Below, one piece after another: positions 1 through 8,154 of a stretch of DNA of 25,275 nt. The notes beneath the pieces were generated by a model. It made no database searches, was not told the DNA's origin, and worked only from the letters and a program-made list of their open reading frames with translations. Made by a program: the position numbers and the translations under genes. Every line of letters begins with the position of its first letter. The first letter of the stretch is position 1. This DNA is from Perkinsus marinus ATCC 50983. Taxonomy: Eukaryota; Perkinsozoa; Perkinsida; Perkinsidae. The stretch lies in the NCBI RefSeq assembly GCF_000006405.1, contig NW_003215828.1:5624-30898 (forward strand), in the 5' to 3' direction.

Positions 1-308
1 GGAGTGCGGTCCTGAATACGCTGACCTCAGCAAACGAGAGCTCTGAAGGAATATCAGGCGACATGCTCCTGATGCTTTCCTCGAGAAATACAATTTGGAA
101 GGACCGATCTACAACAGTATGTTGATGGCTTCCAACTTTACGTCTAGTCGTGTTATTGTCGTTTCTTGCGGCCACTTTTTGCATTATGCATCGCTTGTCT
201 GACTGGTCCTTCGTCGGGGTCATCCCAGTACCAACTATTATCCACTCTAGCGATCTCGTCGAGTTGGGGGTGTGGACGGGTTTTCTTCCCTAGTGGGATT
301 CATCTGTC
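1..308 (+). other. 5' flank of PUS10; possible tail of an upstream gene
   Basis: A short open frame runs from base 2 to a TGA at 44-46 and could be the 3' end of a gene lying left of the window. The same frame resumes after that TGA with coding-looking codons as far as a GTATGT donor-like site near 120. It may therefore be a decayed exon or chance; I cannot tell. No promoter motif is evident. The only other signal is a pyrimidine-rich acceptor just before the PUS10 start. Confidence 0.25.
280..293 (+). promoter_or_regulatory. Acceptor-like site before PUS10 start
   Basis: A pyrimidine run ending in TTCCCTAG lies 15 nt before the PUS10 ATG at 309. It could be the 3' splice site of a 5'-UTR intron or a spliced-leader trans-splice acceptor. 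The similar placement before the other genes favours trans-splicing, but no leader sequence is visible in the window. Confidence 0.4.
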
Positions 309-2855
309 ATGACTGCTCCTCTCAATGTCCCTAAGCCTGAGCTGGCAGAATACTTGTGCTGGCGGTGTCAGCTGCGATACAAAGGTGTGAAGGACCCAGA
401 GCAATACAAGGCTGCGGACTGGGTGGGCCCACCCTCAGAGGAGGAGTGTCGGTAGTACCGCGGGGGACTAGGGAAATTTAGGTGGTTCGATCGAATGGTA
501 AGTTGGTGAAAGTTAGCGCATCATGTTAGAGGTATATTACACCTAGGAAATCATTATTGGGTCTTTATCGCAAACACGAGAGTGATCTGCTCGTCTTTGC
601 GCTATCAGATCCGAGCCGGAATATCTGTGTGGAGGCTGTTTTGGTCTACTAGAGGATCCCTGGGTCTCTGGGCACGAGAATCGGGTGATGGAAGAGATTG
701 TTGCGGCGATCGATGCATCAGGGTACGTCACATGTGGTCTGCCAACGGACCTATTCCGTATCTAGGTTTGAGGATACCTACGATCTTGTCCTCTCAACTC
801 GTTTATCACCTGCTCTGGTCGTCCGAGGATTCATCGAGAAGGTCCTCTACGAGCGAGGGGAAGTCGATGAGGTCAGTAGTCATTGGGGTCTCGTCTCTTA
901 TCATCCGTAGTGCATGGATGCCGTCTATACTCGGCCAAGCGATACCCGACCCTGTGGGAGTAGTACCTTCTGGGCTGCAGACCCTTTGTAGCAAGAGTAT
1001 GTCGAGTGGCTATTCAGACTACACTGAATGACATGCAGTATAGTGGAATTCTCTTTTCTGTTGTTGTGAGCTCACATGATGATGGGTTGTTAGGTACCAG
1101 AGGTTCGAGAGGTCCTCCGATGGGTGCTCTTGCCTGAGCTTCATCGCAAGATGCGGGCTATGACCCCTGGCCTGACGGAGGAAACTCTTGCAGGGTCAGG
1201 CCCAGTGGCGGAAGCTTTCTTCAGGGTAACTCTAGAGGTAGTGACAGTGTATCTACCTCCTCCTCTCCTCTTCATGAGTACTCAGGTGAATTCTCCGGCT
1301 GCTGACCAGTTGGAGTGCTCAGTGTTGGCCAGTGAACAACGCATCAAGCCGCCATCGCGTAGAGGCCTCTTGTCGCGCTCAAGGAGTCTCATGAGCTTCC
1401 TGTTTCAGGTTGGAAGGACGATAGGAAATTTGCTCGGAAGGGAGGGAAGGGTAAGGGAAGGTGGCGCAGAGACAAGGACAGGCGAGGGTCCTCTAGCGAC
1501 GTGAGTGTGGGGGTGTAAGGTCACCACTGAAGTGTGATGGTCAGCCTACCAATGAGGAGTCCTCCCCTGAAAGCTCCGAAGAGTTGCCATCAACCAATAC
1601 CATCATTAAGGCGATGAAAGGGCAGAGTTCCGACAGGCTGGAGACTCTACTAGGTGGTGATGCGATCTCTGATAAGGTTGGGGATGGTCACTGGATGGCA
1701 GGTGTTGATGACCTTGCCCAGTGCATGAGGGCATACCCCAACACGACAGATGAGTTCAGACCAACGCTGGAGGCAGTGATCAGTCGTGATAGCATATATC
1801 TCTTTGGGAGGTATAGGAAGTTCAGTCGGAAGATCTCCCAGACCCCCTGGCTGGTCCATGATGGAAGCAAACCCCGTAGTCGGTGTGAGACCTCTGCCTC
1901 GGAGATTGCGCTGAGTGAGCGAACTCGCTTTCGAGTTAATACTGACCGGGTTATTCATCAGAGCCGATCTGCGAGGCCCTTGGAGCGGACTGGACACGCT
2001 GTAGTTTCTGCAGTGCTGGTCGTGAGGATGTCGATGTACGTATGCTCGGTAATGGTCGCCCATTCGCTGTGGAGGTGAGTCGTTGCTATCTATTGTCAAG
2101 GGTATAGCAGGACTGTTGGGCAGATCCCTGAGGCCCATAGGAATCTGCTCTTGCCGCACCACAAGGTGTCATGGGATGCCCTTGCGGCCAAGACGGACGC
2201 CTTTGAGGTTATGTTCATCCATCCGGCGGACAAGCATGTGATGGAGTGGTTGGGCTGGTCTAGTGAGCGCCACACTAAACTGTAGGGCTAGGGATGGTTT
2301 GAGATTTGCATGCTGGTTCTTCCTCAGGTACGTATGCATGGTGTGGAGCGAAGACCCGGTCACAGCGGAGGTGGTGGCTCGCGTGAACGCCATGAAGGAA
2401 GTCGAAATACAGCAGCGGACTCCCCTTCGAGTTATGCATCGACGAGCCAACGCCATGCGAAGGAAAATGATGCACAGCATAACCTGCGAGATGGTGAACC
2501 CTCATTATCTCAAGGTCCTCGCGCGGAGGAGTGGGCATGAGTTTTAGCTTGGTCGTGCCAGGTGTCCCTTGCATGCAGTGCCGGAATGTACATCAAAGAG
2601 TTCGTCCATGGCGATTTCGGTCGGACCAGACCGTCCATGGCCGATCTACTCAGCTCGAAACAGTGAGGGGGGTGTCCTTAAAAGACTGTCATGTGTTACT
2701 CGTTCGTTGTCAGTTGTGATATACTGCAGTTGGATGTTGGTGACCTCGTTGAGGAAGAGGACATGAAGGACTACGTCCCCCTCAAGTGTCGCGAGGCAGA
2801 GCGTCAGACCGAGCTGGCGGACAGAGCGGCTGCAAGCTCATCACCAGAAGAATAA
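309..2855 (+). CDS. PUS10: tRNA pseudouridine synthase Pus10, 12 exons
   Basis: Pus10 makes pseudouridine at positions 54/55 of the tRNA T-loop. My model has exons 309-451, 609-722, 766-871, 1094-1237, 1286-1358, 1409-1500, 1545-1914, 1962-2074, 2124-2281, 2328-2514, 2562-2662 and 2714-2855. All introns are GT-AG and phase-consistent, giving 580 residues (human about 529). CWRC (C17, C20) and CGGC (C55, C58) are the family's N-terminal zinc-binding pairs. GRYRKFSRKISQTPW matches the family before the catalytic domain. GREDVDVRMLGNGRPF (from 367) holds the catalytic Asp in GRED (D370). QRTPLRVMHRR (467-477) and AGMYIKEFVHGDFGRT (507-522) are conserved Pus10 blocks. Residues 194-224, all exon 6, form a Lys/Arg/Gly-rich insert not expected in the family. 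The introns at 452-608 (157 nt) and 872-1093 (222 nt) are long for this gene and could hide small exons. Identification is firm; the N-terminal third of the model is less so. Confidence 0.93.
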
Positions 2856-3166
2856 GGATAATCAGGAATGTCCAGTGCGCTAATGAGGAGGTCTCTCACT
2901 GTCTCTACCAAAAATCGAACGTTTCGTATAATTTTGATGGTTTGTTCGGAAGTTCGAAAAAGGGAGGAAAAGATGGCTCAAGTCAATCTGAAAGAGAAAG
3001 GGGTATCTGCCAAAAGAGATAGTTCTTCAAGTACAAACATTTACCAACACTCCGATTTAGCAGCAGCATATTCGAGCCGTTGGTTGGTATAGTGCTCTAG
3101 ACTTGGTGTTTTAAACTCACGTCTGAGAATCGATAGGCGGTGTCACGGTTAACTCATTTGTTTCAG
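2856..3166. other. Intergenic spacer
   Basis: This is the 3' flank of PUS10. Short open frames exist, but none starts at a convincing ATG or shows a recognisable motif. No RNA gene or repeat is seen. Confidence 0.5.
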
Positions 3167-3179
3167 GTCATCAAAGAGT

Positions 3180-3466
3180 ATGTCATCGATGGTGGCAATC
3201 ATGGATGACTTCCTCATTGGTGCCGAGGGCTTGCCCAGCACAGATTCACGCCTTGCCCTCCAATAGGAACATGCCTGATTGGTATTTTGTTGTTTTTGAT
3301 CTTCCCGAAGACATTCCGTATTATGGTGCCGTTTATCACGGGAAGTTTATCCGATGAAGCCGTCTATGTGATCACTCCCAATGGTATAGCTTTAAACGGA
3401 GCCCCGTACCATAGGGAGTGTTGGCATCAATCGCGTATAGAGAGAACCGTGCGATCAAGAGCTTAG
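3180..3466 (+). CDS. Possible small single-pass membrane protein, two exons
   Basis: I do not recognise this gene. Exon 1 (3180-3219) starts at an ATG 13 nt after a strong TTTGTTTCAG acceptor. A 47-nt GT-AG intron (3220-3266) joins it in phase 1 to exon 2 (3267-3466, stop TAG), giving 79 residues. Residues about 11-36 are strongly hydrophobic (CLIGILLFLIF then FRIMVPF) and look like one membrane segment or signal anchor. The rest is polar and basic, ending in an Arg-rich tail. Support comes from the intron size, matching phase and upstream acceptor, all as in the neighbouring genes. A GTGAGC donor overlaps the stop codon, so the 3' end may be spliced further. It could be chance, since the frame is short and no homology is evident. 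Confidence 0.45.
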
Positions 3467-3795
3467 TGAGCAGCAAATTCGTACAACTGAGCGGTTAATC
3501 TTCAATATCATTCTCATCAGAATAAGCAAGTTCGAGACTTCCTTGCTTAGATTCCAGTCGGTAGGAATCTCGTCCAAAACGGGTGGCATTGTAGGGCCGC
3601 AGGTTCTATCCCACCCACGGCTATTTTCATAGGCAAGCCCCGCCAGATGGGGCCAAGACCTGCACTGAGTGCGGCTTTCCTAACGATGATGCGGTATTCG
3701 CTTGAAAGGTACCTGCTGGATAGCCACGATGGGCTGTGAAGACCCAGCTTGGGATTTCTCGGAATTCTTGTAGAGTTGCATGGGCAGAATCAGCA

Positions 3796-4020
3796 GGCTC
3801 AGTTATAGAACAGCAAAGCAGCAAATAGCAAAAAAGGGCCAATCAGCTAGCATGCATATTTCCTGCGACTTTGGCTGGGCTCGGTTATAAAATAGCAAAG
3901 GAGCAAGTAGCAAAAAAGTGCCAATTAGCTGCAATGTATATTTCCGGCGGCTTCTGCTGGAGTGCTAGTGTATAAGAACGCTATGGCTGATATACAAAGC
4001 AGCAAAGTAGCAAAATTCAC
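3796..4020. repeat. Degenerate tandem repeat, about 82-bp unit
   Basis: Two adjacent copies begin at about 3796 and 3878. Both run GGCTC(A/G)GTTATA, then AGCAAA-rich sequence, then AAAAAAG(G/T)GCCAAT(C/T)AGCT, a CATATTTCC-like block and a GGCTT region. A partial third copy (TGATATACAAAGCAGCAAAG) starts near 3987, after an extra 24 bp or so. AGCAAA-like words continue in weaker form to about 4300. The origin is unknown: a minisatellite or a decayed mobile element are both possible. Confidence 0.6.
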
Positions 4021-4619
4021 TTTACAAATACGCAAATTTGCCGTTTTGTATAACAGAAACTGCTCGAATGAATATCGTTTGCTTGTTTATATTTCAGAAA
4101 ATTGCTAGAATATATAAAGGTTGCCGCTATGTGAAGTGCTACTATGTAACAAAATTGAGCAATTTTGCTCAAAGAAGGGGCAAATCAGTAAACTGCTCCT
4201 TCTACGATTCAGAAATCTGCCACTTTAGAGAGGAGAAGTTTGCTGTTTCACGAACACGCAGGTCCGCAAAGGGAGTAAATTGCTGTAAATTGAGTCAAGT
4301 GACTCCGAGGATACTAGAGAATGACCACTTTCACTTCAACCGCGATCCTTCGCAGCTGGTTGGTGGCGTACAGCGGCAATTACACTATCCACATGATAAC
4401 ATGATTGCGTTTACCGAATAATGCCCGGTATTCGACTTTGGTTATAGCTCGCGTTCCCTCCGAGATGTTATGATGTATAGATCATGTTGTCACGAAGTAA
4501 TCCAGTGATAAATGACCTATGAAGTGTTACGCTTGATGGGTACTTGATAGATCTAGAAAGCTGCTGAGAGGAAACTGGAGTGTAGGGCCATACGTGTAAC
4601 ATGGGAGCGTAGTGTAAGC

Positions 4620-4971
4620 GGACCAACAAAGTTGGTCCAACACCCAGAATGGTTAACTCATCACGTGGAACTCTGCGTAGCAGAAGTGACGTTTAAACGA
4701 GCCAAGCAGCAGAACGAACAACACAATAGCCAAGTGTTGCGAGAAGTCGCACAATCCAAGCTAGTGAAGCTAATGTGAGTAATACTCTGTATGTGGTACC
4801 AACTATGTCAATAGTGATATACTTATTTTTTGCTAGAATAGAGGGGCACTATAATACCGCCTAGCTGTGGTACTTATAGTGACTGAGCACTTGCTGGTTG
4901 AGGAGCTTCCTCAACTGACAAGCACTACGATGTAGACCAATCCCCTCTACTCTTCAGCCACTCTTTTTTTT
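4620..4971. other. Hairpin cluster ending in T8; possible structured RNA
   Basis: Perfect inverted repeats with tiny loops follow one another: 4620-4638 (8-bp stem, loop AAA), 4672-4684 (5 bp, loop GTA), 4719-4739 (6 bp), 4738-4751 (5 bp, loop GAAG) and 4759-4771 (AGCT on both sides). Then comes a three-way-junction layout. An outer 8-bp stem pairs 4839-4846 with 4942-4949. It encloses hairpin A (4847-4853 with 4875-4881, plus 4855-4858 with 4869-4872) and hairpin B (4897-4904 with 4908-4915, loop GCT). A T8 run at 4964-4971 follows on the + strand, as a Pol III terminator would. No known RNA family was recognised. Confidence 0.4.
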
Positions 4972-5658
4972 GAGTATGAGTCTTGATCTAATACTCAACT
5001 AATGACGTGGTGGCGAATTCCACAGTTGGCAAGACGGCGCACTCTCCACTGAACGCTGCTAGGGAGTTTATTGTCCCGTGTGGCACAAAGTTGTTCAGCA
5101 CGTAACTCAAGCTAGAGTCTCCACTGCTATAGTGAGCAGCTCAGTCAATTTGACCGGTTCCGCACAGTGTGACACTGTGTGAGCCACGAGCATTATCTCT
5201 GAGACTCGCGAAGTTCGAACTGATCTTAATACGCCCATAGTCTCCCCCGAAAGGAATACATGAATAAGCACGCAATGAGCCGAACAAGCCATGTAGACCA
5301 TCGGATCTGTGGTTTAGGACTCGTGTATTAGCTTCCAGTTCTATTTACCAATACTGCCGCTCGAGACCCGACATGCCATCACCTTTGGGATCAACCCGTG
5401 TTGACGAGTCGTGACAGTAGAACCTCCCCTATTATTTTCAACTCCACGTACCCCCTCCCAATCTGTCTCTTCGATACTGGTGGCATGTCAACTTATATCG
5501 AGTTGACACACAGAATTAACCCACCAAGTCCCTACTTTACATGCAACTCGACCTATCAATTTTGCTCACGAAACAAGGAACAGTTATTTTATAACAAATG
5601 CGAGCAAGGATAGTCACATACGGACAATATCCCAAAAGAGGACTCCGAGGAACTAGAA

Positions 5659-7041
5659 TTAGTTCATGAAAGGAGTATGATGGACGAAATGCCAGCCCCA
5701 ACTGCCGATGATGCCGCGCTTATTCTCGTTAACCTTAGTGGACTCAATGAGACCCTTCTGGATGGCAGAGAGTTTGCCCCAGAGGACCATATGGCCGGTG
5801 CCAGGAGCAGACTTGGCACCCAAAACGAAGCAGGCCTTGTTAGGTCCGAGGGAAGTAGCAAACATACCAGCACCCCAAGGCCACCAAGTAGTGACGAGGT
5901 CCTTGGCACCACCGAGACCGCAGCAGCCGCCAACGGACTTACCCTTATGCTCGAGGTGGTCCAAGATCTTGATGTTCTTGGTAGCATGAGCAGCTTGCTC
6001 CTCAGAAGGATAAGAGATCTTGGGGATCGGGGGAAGCTCAGGAACCATGTTGCAATCACCAATGGCGAAGATGTGACCGTTACCCCAGAGGGATTGAGAA
6101 CCATCCTCGTTGACCTTGTAGACCTGCAAGTGCTTGTTGACGTGAATCCATCCTCCGCCACCGGGGCCACGCTTCTTGGGGTCCTTCTCCTTCTTGTCCT
6201 CCTCCAAGGGGTTATAGCCAGTCAAGCACTCCTTGGGCATGAACCAGTTGGAAGCCTTTGTGCCGATGCACACGAAAGTGCAGTCAGGCTCGCCAGTGAG
6301 CCCGATCTTCTCCCAGAAGCCCTCCTCCTTAGGAGCATACTTCATGCCGTAGTAGCACTTGATTCCATGCTCCTTCATGTACTTGTCGCAGTAGCTTGCG
6401 GCGTTCTGAGGGAGGGGTCCAAGGCACTTAGGAAGGAAATCCATGATGGTGAGCTTGAGGTTGGGGAAGTAGTGCTGAAGCTCAGTGACCCACTCGACAC
6501 CAATGAAACCGGCACCGACGACGAGGACGTTGGCCTTCTTCTTGTTGAGGGCAGCAAGCTTCTCGTGCTCCTCGAAGATATGACGACGGCGACCCTCGAT
6601 GAAACGCTCATCGATATGCTTCCACTCGGACTCAGCAATGGCACCCTCATTCACAGTAGGGGCCCAGAGAGACTCACCCCACTTCGAGAAGAGACCGAAA
6701 GTGCAACCGGCGGCGATGACGCAGTAGTCGAAGGCGACCTCCTCGGTATGATCAGAGAACATAGGCTTGACATGAGCGATCTGCTTCTCACCGTCGAGCT
6801 CAGTAACCTCACCCCAGAGGAACTTAATGCCCATAGTGCGCTCAAGAATCGACTGGTAAGTGAATGACAGAGCGTCGTAATGACCGGGCTTGACATAAGC
6901 ACGGAGAACACCGGGAGTATACTCGAAGTACTCCTTGGCATCAACAAGGGTGACATCGAAACGACCCTTGAGCTCGTTGGCGGCGAACATGCCGGAGAAG
7001 CCACCTCCGATGACTAAGGCGCGGCGCTTGTCAGAGACCAT
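5659..7041 (-). CDS. AIF2/FSP1-like FAD-dependent oxidoreductase, copy 1
   Basis: This is a flavoprotein of the pyridine-nucleotide-disulfide oxidoreductase fold, probably moving electrons from NAD(P)H to a quinone or similar acceptor as AIF2/AMID/FSP1 and type II NADH dehydrogenases do; the substrate is inferred. It has 460 residues and no introns. GGGFSG (12-17) is the FAD dinucleotide-binding loop, GAGFIG (176-181) the NAD(P)H-binding loop, and HIFAIGDC (323-330) the second FAD motif. The C-terminal part is rich in Gly, Cys and Trp. No signal peptide or clear membrane span is seen, although the last 80 residues are fairly hydrophobic. I chose MVSDK at 7041 over an in-frame ATG 27 nt upstream, because copy 2 starts there and an acceptor-like CAG lies between the two. 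Codons end strongly in C or G, suggesting high expression. Confidence 0.88.
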   Translation of the reverse strand: MVSDKRRALVIGGGFSGMFAANELKGRFDVTLVDAKEYFEYTPGVLRAYVKPGHYDALSFTYQSILERTMGIKFLWGEVTELDGEKQIAHVKPMFSDHTEEVAFDYCVIAAGCTFGLFSKWGESLWAPTVNEGAIAESEWKHIDERFIEGRRRHIFEEHEKLAALNKKKANVLVVGAGFIGVEWVTELQHYFPNLKLTIMDFLPKCLGPLPQNAASYCDKYMKEHGIKCYYGMKYAPKEEGFWEKIGLTGEPDCTFVCIGTKASNWFMPKECLTGYNPLEEDKKEKDPKKRGPGGGGWIHVNKHLQVYKVNEDGSQSLWGNGHIFAIGDCNMVPELPPIPKISYPSEEQAAHATKNIKILDHLEHKGKSVGGCCGLGGAKDLVTTWWPWGAGMFATSLGPNKACFVLGAKSAPGTGHMVLWGKLSAIQKGLIESTKVNENKRGIIGSWGWHFVHHTPFMN

Positions 7042-7057
7042 CAGCGACAAACAAATA

Positions 7058-7070
7058 CTGAACCGCACGA
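7058..7070 (-). promoter_or_regulatory. Acceptor-like site before oxidoreductase copy 1
   Basis: On the minus strand GTGCGGTTCAG ends 16 nt before the ATG at 7041. Its pyrimidine tract is modest. Use as a spliced-leader acceptor is inferred from the shared spacing with the other genes. Confidence 0.3.
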
Positions 7071-8154
7071 AATTCTCTTCAAATCACCCAGGCAGCTGCT
7101 CTTTCGCGAAAAACACCGACAGATAATGAATACGAACGGAGACATGAAGAATTCATTCGAAAGTCCTATCACTTAGCCTAAACGAACACGGTAAGACATC
7201 CACAACCAGTTGCGACCGAAGAGCTTTGCGATGTCTGCACACATGCACAGCTGCGCGCTGCATAGCTAATTTGTCCCTCTTTTGGGAGCGTAGGCGCACT
7301 TGGTGCCCGAGGAAACTTCTATACCTCGTGTGTAGGGGAGTATTCGAGGGGCAATGGAAATCCTGTAGTGAAGTTCTCTATGGGGAACACCACAATGCCG
7401 AACGGTGTTCTAACTCTTCGAAACAATATGATTTCGAGATGGAAGATCAAGGTTTCCTCATCGTGGATAGGGCACGGTGCACACAAAAAGAGACATTCAG
7501 CCTTCTTGGCTCCACGAGGCGACGCAGTCGTGGCTGATTAGATTGTGAGTAATCTCCCATAGACTTTTGTGGACAAAAGCTGCTCACTGGGGTGTATCGA
7601 GACTGGTGTGACGTTCGTGCTCCGGTTTCGGAGGATCCAGAGAGAACGTCGTGCACGCGTCGCGATCCTCTATATTGACATGCAACCCCCGTAATTGATG
7701 AGCAAACTGATCCATGAATGCTCATCGAACTATCTGCCTCCACGACCAGGTGTCAGTTTCCCTCTCCTGGATAAGGGTTCTTAGGTCAGAATTTAGGAAA
7801 GTGAGGACCAGCGACCTTGAACGAGCCGCTCATAGGTACATTATCAGTCGAGCGATATCTCTACTATGTTCTTTTGAGACTCGGAACTCGACATACCCGA
7901 GATAGGATGTCAGAACCGGGATGAACTGCTTCTGGCGTAATCCAGCGTAGGATCAGGCCAGGGAGAGCTTCTGACACGCCTGTGTACACAACTACATAAA
8001 GATTAAATATCACCCCTCCCCATGATCGGGGCAGGATCCTTACTCACAAAACTCCACACACAACTCAACACTGGTCCCGATAGACAGGAGGATTGCTCGA
8101 GCAAAAAACTCATCTACGGAAACATCCACAGCAAAAAATACAGTAACAACAAGA
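7071..8154. other. Spacer between the two oxidoreductase genes
   Basis: This 1.1-kb stretch shows no recognisable gene. Frames near 7226-7537 (+) and 7447-7743 (-) are unrelated to known families as far as I can see. It shows no similarity by eye to the region upstream of copy 2, so the tandem unit does not include its flanks. Confidence 0.5.

Larger units (their letters stand above)
3467..5658. other. AT-rich spacer without recognisable genes
   Basis: About 2.2 kb. Open frames such as those near 4038-4421, 5107-5301 and 5398-5613 lack recognisable motifs or supporting start context. The stretch holds the 82-bp repeat near 3796-4020 and the hairpin cluster at 4620-4971, described separately. 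Its right end is the 3' flank of the first oxidoreductase gene. Confidence 0.5.

Noticed and set aside
44-128. Coding-looking sequence continuing in frame after a TGA at 44-46, which could suggest TGA read as Trp
   Set aside because: Hikeshi ends at TGA and all genes here use TGG for Trp, so reassignment is not supported; a gene end or decayed exon is simpler.
1584-2162. Frames on both strands inside the PUS10 region
   Set aside because: The plus frame is the long PUS10 exon read on into an intron; the minus frame is its shadow.
4038-4421. 127-codon frame in AT-rich spacer
   Set aside because: No motif and no upstream acceptor, and its 5' end runs out of degenerate repeat sequence.
5209-5222. 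AGTTCGAACT, resembling a tRNA B box
   Set aside because: No matching acceptor, D or anticodon stems can be placed around it.
5677-6867. 396-codon plus-strand frame opposite oxidoreductase copy 1, also at 8173-9363 opposite copy 2
   Set aside because: It is antisense to a gene with full dinucleotide-binding motifs. The frame is open because of that gene's strong codon bias and shows no motif of its own.
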